DNA from: Deinandra increscens subsp. villosa
Taxonomy: Eukaryota > Streptophyta > Magnoliopsida > Asterales > Asteraceae
Direction of reading: 5' to 3'
Assembly: GCA_039602395.1 (NCBI GenBank)
Contig: JBCNJP010000003.1
Span: 28,064,140-28,128,139, forward strand
Length of the DNA stretch: 64,000 bases
This document shows positions 1 through 10,710 of this stretch, one piece after another. The position numbers were made by a program, and so were the translations under genes. How positions within the stretch are numbered: the first letter of the stretch is position 1; each line of letters opens with the position of its first letter. Below the pieces are notes generated by a model, which saw nothing but the letters and a program-made list of their open reading frames with translations, had not been told where the DNA came from and ran no database searches.

Positions 1-2
1 CT

Positions 3-2294
3 GCTTTAACATCGGCTTTAGTTTCATCTTCTCTTGGAATGATAATCGGTAATGTTAGTGATGCTAAGATGGTTAAGGAAGATTTTGATGAAATTGATGA
101 TAATCATTTGGATGAAATGGATATGGCATGGCAATTGGCTATGTTAACTCAAAGAGCAAGAAGATTCCTTAAGAAAACTGGAAAGAGATCTATTGATACA
201 TATCGAAATCTGGGTTTAGACAAATCAAAGGTGAAATGTTACAAGTGTTCAAAACTTGGACACATTACAAGAGAGTGTCAGCAATCTCAAGCAAGTAAAT
301 CTGATTCAAAAAACTACTATTGGTTTTCAAGGTTCATCAAGTACAAAAGCATTGGCTGTTCAAAATGATGGAACTTATAATCGGGGTAAAGTGTTTGATA
401 AGTCAGCATTGATTATCACATCTGCACAAGATGATTATTATTTAGACTCAAGTTCCTATGAATCAGCTGAGAATAAAAATTATGAAGCTAAAATTGATAA
501 TTTATTAAAGGAAAATAATTCTTTGTTGAAAGAAGTCAGAATTCTTACTGCTGAACTTCAATTAGTAAAGGAAGAATTAGAGGTTTCTAAGAAAGAAGGT
601 AAGGATTTTGAGTTTAAGAATGCAAAGTTATCTGAAGAGAAAGCTGAGTTAGTTCAAGAAGTTGAAAAATGGAAAGCTGAAGCAAAAGATGTTGAAAATG
701 ATTTCAATGATCTTTTTGAGAAATCCAAGATTAAGCTTGATGTGCTAAACAAGACTTCTGACGAACTTGCTGCTAAAGCAAAAGGTTATTCTGATGATAA
801 TGAAAGATTGTTGGAAGAAACGAAGGAATTAACAAGTGTGAACAAGCTGTTGAAAACCAACACGGATATTCAGAAAAGAAACGAAGATAAGCTAAAGAAG
901 GGATTGTTTGATGAGTTCGACAATCTTAGGTTGCAAAAATCTGAAACGAATTGGGTTGCTGAAAAGTTGATTGCAACTGAGAAAGAATTATCTGAAGCTC
1001 AACAAAAGATTTCTGATTTGAAGATTCAAGTGATTAATACAAATCGGCTTCTGAATAGTGTCACCAATTCACAATCATTCACACGTTTCTTGGCAAAAGA
1101 TGAGAATTTTGAAAGAGTGTTTGATAACACAGTTACACCCCCGACTATTATCAAGGAAGCTATCAATGTTGTCAAAGAAAAGGTTGAAGACTGTGATTAT
1201 TCAAAGTTCTCAACATCAAGTTCAGAAAAAGAGAAGGTTGTGAAGAAAAAGAAAAACAAAAAGACTGAAAAGAAGAATGAGAAGAAATCTGAGGTTCTTA
1301 TATTTTCTCAATTTGTGTCTGGATCGTCATCAAATGAAAACAAGAAGTCAGCTACTTCAACTAAAAAGATTCGATCTCATACTGATCTCGATGAGACGAT
1401 TTTCTATGCAAGAAATAATGTTAATGAAGTCAAAGCTGAGTTTTCAAGATTGGCGAAGACCGGGCATAAATCATCTACTTCAGAGGAGAAAATTTATGGT
1501 AAAAATGCAGGTTTGGGTTTTAAGCCAAAAATTGTTGAAGATGGTGGTGTTCAAGTTCAACAACAACAAAAGTTGAGAAAGGTTCATTTGAAGCAAATTA
1601 AGAAAGATGTCTTCAAAGCTGAAAAAGTTCAGCCTGAGAGATTTTACAAGCTCAAGGGTTCGGAACAAATATTTTCTGATAAAGAGTTTCCACTTAACTG
1701 TGTGGATGCTCAGAAAATATCAAAAGTTTTTGTGAAAGATGTTGATCAAAAGAACAAGACGAATCAAAATGCAAGCTTTTCTTCTGGAGGATCAGGTTCT
1801 ACTCCAAAAAGCCCACTTAAAAGTGGGTTTATGATCACAGGCATCACGTATATGATACTTTCTATTATCATTTTGGAGATAAGCATTTTTGTGAAGCTGT
1901 GCAAGTTCCAAAAAGGAAGAACATAAACAATCGTTTGTGTTACAATTGCCGACAAAAAGGGCATATGGCACAAGACTGTTCTATTACTGCTGCTTCTACT
2001 AAAAAAATGAGGAAAGGTTCCAGTTGTTGGTAAACCTGCCAAACCAAAGTTCACTGATGAACATGGCAGAGTGTTTGATGAATTTCAACCTACATTTTAT
2101 AAATAGCAAGAAAGATTTATTCCTAAATTTCAAAGATTCCAATTGTAGGTTGTTCGTGACAATTAACAGTGATTGATTCATCAAAGATTGAATTACCAAA
2201 ACAACAAAAACAATGGAAACCTAAGGTGGTTTCAAAGCAAAATCAGGACACTGGTCGACCAGAAGCACTTCGCTTCGGGTCATTTAAAAACTGA
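3..2294 (+). pseudogene. gag: Gag-like polyprotein of copy A (5'-truncated, frameshifted)
   Basis: Structural protein of the particle by homology with copies B and C. The readable order is: the DFDEIDDNHLDEMD and QRARRFLKKTG block; zinc knuckle 1 (CYKCSKLGHITREC, C-x2-C-x4-H-x4-C, about 237-280); then a long Glu/Lys-rich coiled coil (about 480-1050); then a basic and Ser-rich region; then the QPERFYKLKG block (about 1630-1665); then zinc knuckle 2 (CYNCRQKGHMAQDC, about 1939-1980). It ends with the conserved RPEALRFGSF tail and stop at 2292. Frame changes occur near 310, 1815 and 2010, and an in-frame TAG lies at 2104. Both knuckles keep all metal ligands. The N-terminal capsid-like part is outside the window. 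Confidence 0.85.
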
Positions 2295-2944
2295 TGTGTT
2301 TGACTAGAGTGCAGTTACTTCTAGAAGACCTATCGTTGATTGAAAAGTTGCTGATGGTGGAGTATTCTGCTTATCTTAATTTGCATTTCATGATTCACTT
2401 TTCTAAACCTGAATTTTTTTCTCAAAGCTTACACAGACAGGTATCCGTGTCGGTTGATCAATTTTCTTTCTTTTTATTTCGTTTATAGTTTAGAGACATG
2501 AAAATTGCAAAAGTCAAAAATAGTGTCTTGCTTTTATAAAATGAAAAATTCAAAAATAGAGTTTTTCATTTTAGGGGGAGAAAATGCATGGGAATGTTAT
2601 GGGGAGAAGGTAAATACATGCAAAATATATAAAATTTTGAGAAATTGATCATTGGGAAATGATAGTACATTGGCTTACGTATCTGACTCATGGATAGAGT
2701 AGATGAAAAAGCCATAAGATTATTGTATGATATTCTTGGTAGGCTCGTAAATCAGAAAGTATTCAGATGTGTAAGGCGAATCAGAAAGTATTCAGATGTG
2801 ATATACACTAAACACTATGCTTGACCAAGTAAATAACATCTTGATGCGTATTTCATTAATAATACAGAAAAATGTGTGAAAAAGGAAAATGAGAAGTAAC
2901 TGTGTATACATGTGTTCATATTATAAAGATTTAGACTTGTTTTA

Positions 2945-3195
2945 TTTTCTTTATTTTCTCGAACGATCGCACTTTCTCTACGTAATAAAAGAATGACCTG
3001 ATTGTTGTTCGTTTGAAGTTCTGCTTTATTTTTCTTGGTGTTTCGTATAATTCATCGAACTTTCTCTGCATGTCCACAAGACCGACCTGATTGTTGTTGA
3101 ATTATACAATTTTAACTTGTTTTATTTTTCTTATTTTGTTAAATCCGAGACCTTATCTGTGTATCGAAAGATCGCTCTTTAGGTAGACGATTTAA
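2945..3195 (+). repeat. Degenerate tandem repeat in the 3' UTR
   Basis: Three diverged units of roughly 80-90 bp each hold a core close to ACTTTCTCTGCGT, followed at a distance by ACCTGATTGTTGTT and then TTTATTTTCTTATTTTGT. The same three-unit block is present in copy C at 30538-30800 (opposite strand). Its beginning is present in copy B just before 10710, where the Athila insertion interrupts it. Confidence 0.6.
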
Positions 3196-3726
3196 CGTTC
3201 TTATTTCTTTTTGCATGGAACAGAGTTGACGAGATCATGAATACAATACACTATGTGATAATCACAAGTGTAATCACACGAGAAAAAGAAAATGTCTGAA
3301 TATGTCTCATAGTGTGGGGTACACCGGTCAAAGCAAATAAATAATACTTTAACATATCCAATTGTTATGAGTATGATTCTGCCTGAGTTTAAGATGCAAA
3401 AATTATACCAGCAATCAACATGACTTATATGCTTCATTTAGTTGAAATTGAAGTTTAGTTCAGTGCGTTATGTTCAATATGATACCAGATATTGATCTTT
3501 CTCAAACCAAAAATAGAGTTTGATTCAGTATTGCAATTTCATTTCATCCCAGAAAATACAAAAAGATTTTTGGTGTGTTTTAGCATAAGTTTGAAAAGTC
3601 AAACAGATTTTAGATTTGTTTCGATATAACCTTTCTAAAGGCCAAAAAGATTTTGTTTCTGCATTGTTTTCAATCTGATCGACACGTGATACATATCAAA
3701 TTTTCAAAATACCAAAATATCTTGGA

Positions 3727-3739
3727 GTCTCGAAGAGAC
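3727..3739 (+). other. Small conserved hairpin near the 3' LTR
   Basis: A perfect 5-bp stem with a GAA loop (GTCTC-GAA-GAGAC) lies about 210 bp upstream of the LTR. The identical hairpin, in the same sequence context (GGAGTCTCGAAGAGACGTTT), occurs in copy C at 30018-30030, about 265 bp upstream of its 3' LTR. Its function is unknown; dimerisation, packaging or processing would be candidates. Confidence 0.5.
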
Positions 3740-3952
3740 GTTTTGCGACAAGATTATTTATGTTTGATCATGTTCTGAAGTGAAGAAGAATGTCACAACT
3801 TCAAGTCTTCTAAAGTTGTTAATAAAGGTGAACCACACTGTGCATTGTCAAGTATCCAAGATCAGGCTAACCATCAAGTTGAGGGGGATTTTGATTGAAG
3901 ATACGTGTTAATGGATGAACAGATATTGCACAAGTCGGGGGGGGGGGGGGGT

Positions 3953-4286
3953 TGTTAGAGCATAACGGTTTGTCATGTGAAGTATCTGAACAAGAAGAAG
4001 ATGAAAAATTGATGTTACACGACCTGGGATACGAAGTCACACTTCGGATCAGTTTGGAACCACGCGAACCGTGAGTTTGGGTCAGTTCGTGTACAGTAGT
4101 ATTAATACTAGTATGCTTTGTATTTTCAGTAACGATTGAGAGAGAGTCTGAACTAAGTGTGTGTTTTCTCTGTGAATGTTCTGATATTGTAATTGTTCTT
4201 CGAGATTAATAAAACAATCTTTTAATTACGTTTTCATATCCGAAATAGCTAGATCGAGTAGATGATCCGATGCTCATGACTTTTCA
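3953..4286 (+). repeat. LTR of copy A family (334 bp)
   Basis: The LTR begins TGTTAGAG and ends CTTTTCA. Its 3' part (from about 4236, AGCTAGATCGAGTAGA) is nearly the same as the LTR ends of copy C at 29402-29460 and 35219-35280. It holds the CACTTCG/CGAAGT motif cluster at about 4033-4100 and a polyadenylation-like AATAAAAC at about 4207. It is followed by a primer-binding site after two bases, so it acts as a 5' LTR for what lies to its right as well as the 3' LTR of copy A. Confidence 0.8.
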
Positions 4287-4288
4287 AG

Positions 4289-4300
4289 TGGTATCAGAGC
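4289..4300 (+). other. Primer-binding site (initiator tRNA-Met)
   Basis: TGGTATCAGAGC, the usual copia primer site complementary to the 3' end of initiator methionine tRNA, lies two bases after the LTR. The same LTR-AG-PBS spacing is seen in copy B (6000-6011) and, on the other strand, copy C. Confidence 0.85.
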
Positions 4301-4830
4301 TATTGGCTCTTTCTATGATCTATCATTTTTGTTCATTTTTGAGACATTAAACCATTGGTTAGGTGTGATTCATTGAGTTTCTGATCGGATTTGTCTCAAC
4401 CGAATCTTTCTGAGTCGTGTAATCACCTAACAGAAGTGTCTAAGTGGTGAAATTCGATCAAATTTTGAATCTGGTGCTTTTTTCATGAAAATAAGGTCCA
4501 GTTCGTTTCATTTCGCGTCAAGAACATCTAGTGTGGAAAAATAACTGTCATCCGAAGTAACACTTCGGGTTAGTAACCATCATGAAGTCACAGTCCCGAT
4601 CAGTTCGTGTTACTTCATGAGATTCCAGTTCGGATCACCTCGTAAAGTTCCAGTTAGTGTCACTTCATATTCAGTTCGGACCACTTCATATCACTTCATG
4701 TCACTTCGTTTGAGAAATTTGTTCCTCAGTTCGGGTGTCACTCCGTGTTCAATTCGGGTCAGTTCGGGAAGTTCTGATGCATTTTTAGTGAAACACTTTG
4801 TGTTCAGTTCGGGCGAGGGGCTCTACTCCT
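4301..4830 (+). repeat. Leader with iterated CACTTCG/CAGTTCGG motif
   Basis: This is the untranslated leader after the primer site. Between about 4495 and 4820 it repeats CACTTC(G/A), CAGTTCGG and their complements (CGAAGT) more than ten times. The same motif occurs in the adjoining LTR. No gag follows: the element is deleted beyond the leader. Confidence 0.65.
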
Positions 4831-5629
4831 TGGACCCCACTTCTCAGGGGTGCTGCCCCCGAAACCCCCGTTATGTGGTAATTTCAAAGAAGCAACTCAG
4901 TTATCGGGTTTACCCTTGATTCGGTAGCTGTGGGGTGTTATATGGTTTTAAGTTAAAATGATTTTTTTATCTTCTTGAAATAAATCCAGATTCCGGTACT
5001 TGTCGCGAGTTAGTCATCGAATTTCAAAAACTGAGTTTGTGGGTAGTCATTGTTTTTTATGATGAACAAAGAGTCAAAAACACGAGTTTCTGACGATTGG
5101 CATACATTCAGAGACGGTAATATAACTATATTGAGGTTTTTGTCGGGGATTATCTTATTACACAAACTGAAGATAGAAATAAATTTAAAGATTCCGTTGC
5201 GGGCCACTTGAGTTTATCATTCCACTAAAAAGAAAGGATTTGTTTCTGTGGGGGTTGGAATCAAAGAATTTTGAAGATTTGAATATGTCACTTGTTTAGG
5301 GGGAAATGGGGACCCTAAAACTTTTAAAGTTTTAGAATTAAAAAAGTGAATATTCAAAAGCAATCAGTTCAGGGATGATGGTGATTTTTTATCTTCATGG
5401 AAGGTGGTGTATTCTGATGTTCGTGCAAACCGGTATGTCAAAGTTTTCAGTTATGGTTTGGAACTCTCTGTCATATGCCCGATACTTTCTTGAGTTGTGA
5501 ATACTTGGTTAGTTTCCAGTCTACAACGAGATATACGTTTACCAGAGTTATATGTTGGGAAGGAGTTAATGCTGAGGGGGAATTTCTCTGGTTGAAGATG
5601 TTGATCGTGTCAGTTTTCATAAAGATCGG
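4831..5629. other. Unassigned interval before the copy B LTR
   Basis: I see no coding sequence with support. The start (4811-4875) is a G- and C-rich stretch. The last 80 bases hold a purine tract (GCTGAGGGGGAA near 5570) of the kind that precedes 3' LTRs in this family, so the interval may contain the 3' end of a deleted element whose LTR was replaced by or fused with that of copy B. Confidence 0.4.
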
Positions 5630-5997
5630 TGTTAGAGCATATACCTATGCTACAAAGTGTCTCGTGTATTGTATCTAGATTAGAGCGAGTCTGTGAGTTG
5701 TAGTGGCAATATCAATGGTGTCGTACCAACTGGTACGTCGTACCAATTGGTACACCCGTACCAATTGGTCCACCAGTTGGTACGCAGGCCAGATTGTCAC
5801 TAACTATAAATACCGTGTGTTAGAATGATAGCTTAACACTACTATGATTTCTACACTTTTCTGTGTGTGAGTTAGAGAGAGAAACCAGAGAGAGTCTTTA
5901 TAATCTTCAAGTGATTCAATTAGAATTCTCTTATTTACTTCTCGTTTTCACTAGATTGATCAAAGCATGCAGTAGTAAGATCGTATCTCGGTTTACA
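5630..5997 (+). repeat. 5' LTR of copy B (368 bp)
   Basis: It begins TGTTAGAGCA and ends GTTTACA, two bases before the primer site. A cluster of CGTACC/GGTACG at about 5728-5790, including the perfect palindrome GTACCAATTGGTAC, lies just upstream of a TATA box (CTATAAATAC, about 5803-5813). This is the expected U3 arrangement. Confidence 0.8.
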
Positions 5998-5999
5998 AG

Positions 6000-6011
6000 T
6001 GGTATCAGAGC
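6000..6011 (+). other. Primer-binding site of copy B
   Basis: TGGTATCAGAGC, complementary to initiator tRNA-Met, lies two bases after the LTR end. Confidence 0.85.
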
Positions 6012-6221
6012 ATTTGGTTGCTCTACTGCTGTGTTTTTTATCAAATTCGGATTTCTAGTGAGAGAAAGTGGGTGTTTCTTCATTTTTCATCGAATTCGTT
6101 CAATTCTGAGTGTTTCTGGTGCTAAACTTGATTTCTGAACCTTCCTAGTGTGTTTTCGCACCTTACTGTAGCAAATTCTAGCTCAAAACTGTCAAATTCT
6201 GAAAAAAATCAGTCAAAAATG

Positions 6222-6472
6222 TCGTGGTACGCCGGATGAACATTCTAGTACGCCGTTTGGTACGCAAGGCAATCTTCATCTGAAAAGTGGTACGCTGGTT
6301 GGTACGCTATCTGGTACGCAAGGCAATCTTCAAAAGTGGTATGTAACGGTTACTGGTTGGTACGCTGACGGTTACGCTGTACCAAACTGGTACATTGAAG
6401 GTCTGGTACGTTGTTGGTCCGCTGAAGGTCATTGGTACGCTGATTATTTGGTCCGCTACTTGGTCCGCTGGC
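6222..6472 (+). repeat. Leader cluster of TGGTACGC motif
   Basis: At least eight copies of GGTACG (mostly TGGTACGC), plus variants GGTCCG and GTACCA, fall in 250 bp of untranslated leader. A longer unit, TGGTACGCAAGGCAATCTTC, is present twice (about 6259 and 6313). The same core is iterated in the LTR of this element and not in neighbouring elements. Confidence 0.75.
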
Positions 6473-6676
6473 AGAAAAGTTGTGTTCACTAAAACTGACG
6501 TAACTTGAGAACCGTTAAGACTTACGGAACCCAATACCAACCAAAACGACTGTCTCGACGAGATCTAGACTTTTACTCGCCTAATTTCTAGTACCCTCCG
6601 TTTTGATACCCAAAATCCGCTTGGAAGACCTTCTTTTTTAAGTTCGAAGTTTTTGAAGTATCATTTTCGGTGAAAA

Positions 6677-9600
6677 ATGTCTAATTTTCAAGCGTTCGCT
6701 GCTATGCAAAGTGCAATGCAAACCTTGCTCAACTTCAATAACGAAATTGGAACAAGCCCAAAAGTTCCCAAATTGTTGAAGTTGGAGGATTGTCACAATT
6801 GGAAGCAAAGATTTTCGGCTTACATCAGCACAAATAATGTCGATTTATGGATTCCAATTCGCAAGCTTTACATGCATCCAAAGGAAGATGGAGATTTTAA
6901 ACAAATTCACAATTTCGATGCCGCTGAAAGAAAACTCTATGAGCTTGAAGAAAAAGCTTTTGGTTATCTAACAATGGCGTTGCCCACTGAATTGTTGCAT
7001 CAGTTTAGTACCTGCAAAAAGTCAAAACAGTTGTGGGATGCACTATCAGCAAGATGTGAAGGCAATGATCAATACAAGAAAAGTAGAAGAAAAGTGTTGA
7101 ACAAAGAATTTGGAAATTTTCAACACTATGATAAAGAAAATATTCCTGCACTTGTATCCAGATTTTCACATCTAATCAGTGAAATGAAAGTGGTGAACAT
7201 TGAAAAGACCGATGAGGACCCGAAAGAGAAACTGATGGAAGCTTTACCAGCAGAGTGGGAGAATTATGTTCTACTACTTACTCATGATAAAGAATACTCA
7301 ACATTGACATTTCATGATTCAACCGGGAAGTTGCATGCTAGAGAAATGGAAATGATGACATCCAACAAATCAACTGCTCAATTACAAAATCCGGAATTAT
7401 ATCATGGTCAAAATTCTGCAAGCATCAATGCAAAGTCTAAATCATGTAGTTTTGATTCATCAAATCCACCTCAAAAAGCATTTGTTGCTAGTCATGGTTC
7501 AGGAAATTCTGCAAATTCATCAAGGGGGTGTAATTTCACTATACCAAATTATTCAAGTCAGACTTCATTTTCTGCAAAAACACCGGATAGACATTTGGCA
7601 TTAATTTCTGCTTTATTATCTTCATATTATGGATTGCTTAATGGTGGGTTGACAACATCTAATTTGGCTGAAGAAGATTTTGATCAGATCGATCCGGATA
7701 ATCTTGAACAAATGGATATTAATCGGCAACTTGCAATGTTAGCCCAAAGAGTTAAAAGATTCAAGAAGAAGACTGGATTCCAAATTTCAAATCCAGATGG
7801 CAAGGTTGGCATAGATAAATCAAAGGCAAAATGCTTCAAATGTTCTAATTTTGGACATTTTGCACGTGAATGTTCAAAATCAAATGCTTCTTCATCAAAG
7901 TCTCCAACATCTTTAGTATCTCAAGTTAATAAACAATATAACTGGGGGCGAACTTCTGATGATTCACATCCAATTGCTTTAATAGCTATTACTTCTGAGT
8001 CAAAATCACTAACATAGAATGAAGGTTATGATTGGGCTGCCGACTTTCCTGATGAGTCTGCACTTTTTGCTCCATCTGTGATGATTGCTCAAATTGTTCA
8101 TAGTGATGATGAAGTAGAAGTAACTGATTCAGAATCTGAAATAAGTGGTTCTGGAAATAGTGGCTATGAATCGGTTTGTGAGTTTTGTTCTCAGAAAGAC
8201 AAGAAGATTCAAGGATTGATAAAAGAAAATGAGTTGTTGGTTGTTGAAAATAAAAGAAAGATAGAAGAGTTGACAGGTGAACAGAAAATGTTGGGAGGTC
8301 TAATTCAAGAATTTTCCTATCAAGAAGCAAAGTTTCAGATTTTCAGAAAGAGGTTGTTGAGAAAGAATTGAAATTTCAAAGTCTTGAAAAGGAGTTTGAA
8401 CATAAAATTACAAAATTATCTGAAGAAAATGTTGACATAGTCAAGGAAGTTGAGAAATGGAAGGCAGAAGCTGAGGATGCTGCAAATGATTTTAATAATT
8501 TGTTTGAAAAGTCCAAGATTATAATTTATTTACTTACCAAGGCTTTTGTTGACTCGGTTGCTAGAACTGAAGCATATCAACTTGATATGGAGAAGTTGTT
8601 AGATGAGAAGCGGGAATTGGCAAGAGTAAATAAGTTGCAAAATTCAAATTTAGATATTCGGAAAAGAAATGAAGATAAGCTGACGAAGGAATTATGGGAT
8701 GGACTTGATGAGTTGAGGTTGCAAAAGTATGAAACTCATAGAGTGGCGAAAAAGTTGATTGCTACGGAAAAAGAATTGGCAGAAGCTCAACAAAAGATTT
8801 CTGAACTAAAGATTGAAGTCATTGATTCAAAACGTCTTTTGAACAATGTTACTAATTCACAATCTTTTACAAGTTTCTTGGCCAAAGATGACAACTTTGA
8901 GAAAATGTTTAACAAAACTGTTTCACCACCGGGTAGTCCCAAAGAAGGTGTTAATGACGTGAAGGAAAAGGTTCGAACTTGGTGATTATTCTGAGTTTTT
9001 GACAAGAGATCTGATGAAGGAAAGGTTATGAAGTCACAGAAAGAACAGAAAGCTGAAACGAGTGTGTCTGATTCTTCGGCGACTGAAGAAGAGAAATCAG
9101 CGAGTTCAACTGAGAAGACAGCTATTGATAAATCAATTTTCTATGAACAAAAGAATGTTCAAGCAGTGAAAGCTGATTTTTCTCGACTTGCGAAGAATGG
9201 ACATAAATCATTTGATTCTGAAGAGAAGATAGCTGGTAAACATGTCGGGTTGGGTTTCAAGACCAAGAATGTTAAATTTGATGGGTCTCAAGGTTCAAAA
9301 CAACAATATTTGAAGCAAGTCAAGTTGAAACAAGTCAAGAAAGATGTTTTTAAAGCTGACAAGGTTCAACCCGAGAGGTTTTACAAGCTCAAGGGTTCGG
9401 AACAAATATTTTCTGATAAAGAATTTCCACTTCATTATGTGGATTCTTAGAAAATATCAGAGGTTTTTGCGAAGACTGCTGATCCAAGGCACAAGAAGCA
9501 TCAATATGCCCAATATTCTTCTGGAGGTTCAAATTCTGCTCCAAAAAGCCCGACATCAAAATGGGTTCATGATCATCGATTTCAGGTATATGATACTTTT

Positions 9601-10029
9601 TATGATCATTTTGGAGATATTAATAGTTGTGAAGCTTTGCAGAGACCATAGAGGAAAAATGTAAATAATCATTTGTGTTACAATTGCCGACAAAAAGGGC
9701 ATATGGCACAAGATTGTCACGTCACTGCTGCTTCTAGTTCAAGGAAAAGACAGGTTCCTTATGTTGGTAAATCTGCCAAATACAGATTTATTAATGAATA
9801 TGGCAGAGTATTTAATGAATTTCAACCGACATATTTTAAACATCAAAGAAGGTTTTTACCTAAATTTCAAAATGATTCATCTGTCGGTTGTTCGTCACAA
9901 TCTACTGTGACGGGTTCATCAAATGCTGATTTACCAAAACAACAAAATTGGAAACCTAAAGTGGTTTCAAAATGAAACTAGGACACTAGTCGACCAGAAG
10001 CTATTCGCTTTGGGTCATTTATGAAATGA
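6677..10029 (+). pseudogene. gag: Gag-like polyprotein of copy B
   Basis: The start MSNFQAFAAMQ matches copy C (MSEFQAFAAKQ). Residues 1 to about 230 are a copia Gag capsid-like domain (KLEDCHNWKQRF, LPTELLHQFSTCKKSKQLWDAL, MEALPAEWENY). Zinc knuckle 1 (CFKCSNFGHFAREC) is at about 7830-7875. An in-frame TAG at 8015 is followed by more sense sequence to about 8370, then a frameshift into a coiled coil (8368-8900). Compensating shifts occur near 8970-9005. The QPERFYKLKG block (about 9368) is followed by TAG at 9448 where copies A and C have sense codons. Zinc knuckle 2 (CYNCRQKGHMAQDC) is at about 9676-9717 and the conserved tail ends at 10029. It cannot be translated as one protein now. Confidence 0.85.
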
Positions 10030-10710
10030 TGTGTTTGACCAGTGTGCAGGTACTTCTAGAAGACCTATCAGTAATTGCGAAGTTGCAGATGGAGGAGTAT
10101 TTTGCTGATTTAACTTAAATTTCAAGAAACATCAAATTTCAAAAACTAAAATTTTTCTGAAATCTAAATCGAAAAGGTATCCATGTTGAAAGGTCAATTT
10201 TCTTTCTTTTACATTCTGTATGTAGTTTAGGGGGAGGAAATTGAAAATACCAAAACTAGTGTCTTTGTGTTTTTGATAAAATGAAAAATCCAAAAGTAGA
10301 GTTTTCATTTTAAGGGGGAGAAAAACGGAAAAATACAAAAACATAGAAAAACAGAAAAATACAAAAACATTGAAAAATGAGAAATTGTATCCAACATGAT
10401 TGGGAAATGATGGAACATTAGCTTACGTGTCTGACTCATGGATAAAATAGATGAAAAAGCCATCAGATCATTGTTTGATGTGCTTGGTAGGCTCGGCATT
10501 AAATCAGAAAGTATTCAGATGTGATATACATTAAATACTAATGTTTGACCAAGTGGACAACATCTTGAAGCATGTCTCAAGATATTGAAGAGATATGTGA
10601 AAAAGAAAAATGAAAATTCACTGTGTAAACATGTGTTCGTTTTGCAACTATTTAAACTTGTTTGATTTTCTTTATTTTGTCTAACGATCGGACTTTCTCT
10701 GCGTGTCTGA
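10030..10710 (+). other. 3' UTR of copy B, truncated
   Basis: It contains the two AGGGGGAG tracts (about 10210-10220 and 10312-10320) and the conserved blocks shared with A and C. It breaks off in the first unit of the tandem-repeat block where the Athila LTR begins. No ORF is supported. Confidence 0.6.

Larger units (their letters stand above)
2295..3952 (+). other. 3' untranslated region of copy A
   Basis: There is no supported ORF in these 1.66 kb. Many short blocks are conserved with the equivalent regions of copy C (31438 down to 29752) and copy B (10030-10710). Features are a first purine tract at 2573-2580 (shared as AGGGGGAG in A, B and C), a tandem-repeat block (2945-3195), a small hairpin (3727-3739), a second purine tract at 3881-3888 next to the LTR, and a run of 15 G at 3937-3951. 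Such long conserved non-coding sequence in a non-autonomous element suggests cis-acting RNA functions; this is inference. Confidence 0.65.
1..4286 (+). mobile_element. Gag-only LTR retrotransposon, copy A (3' portion)
   Basis: The window opens inside the gag of a copia-type element. It continues through a long 3' untranslated region to a purine tract (3881-3888) and an LTR (3953-4286). Nothing resembling protease, integrase, reverse transcriptase or RNase H lies between the gag stop and the LTR. The same architecture recurs in copies B (5630-10710) and C (29402-35299), so absence of pol is a family trait and not a local deletion. The organisation matches the non-autonomous TR-GAG class. The 5' LTR lies outside the window. 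Confidence 0.8.
5630..10710 (+). mobile_element. Gag-only LTR retrotransposon, copy B
   Basis: It has a 5' LTR (5630-5997), primer site (6000-6011), leader, gag-like reading frame (6677-10029) and a 3' untranslated region cut at 10710 by the Athila LTR. No pol is present and the 3' LTR is missing. The LTR differs in sequence from that of copies A and C although the gag products are clearly homologous, so B is a distinct family of the same non-autonomous lineage. Confidence 0.8.

Noticed and set aside
6222..6472. CRISPR-like or satellite array
   Set aside because: Repeat units are 6-8 bp with irregular spacing and lie in a retrotransposon leader; there is no spacer-repeat regularity.
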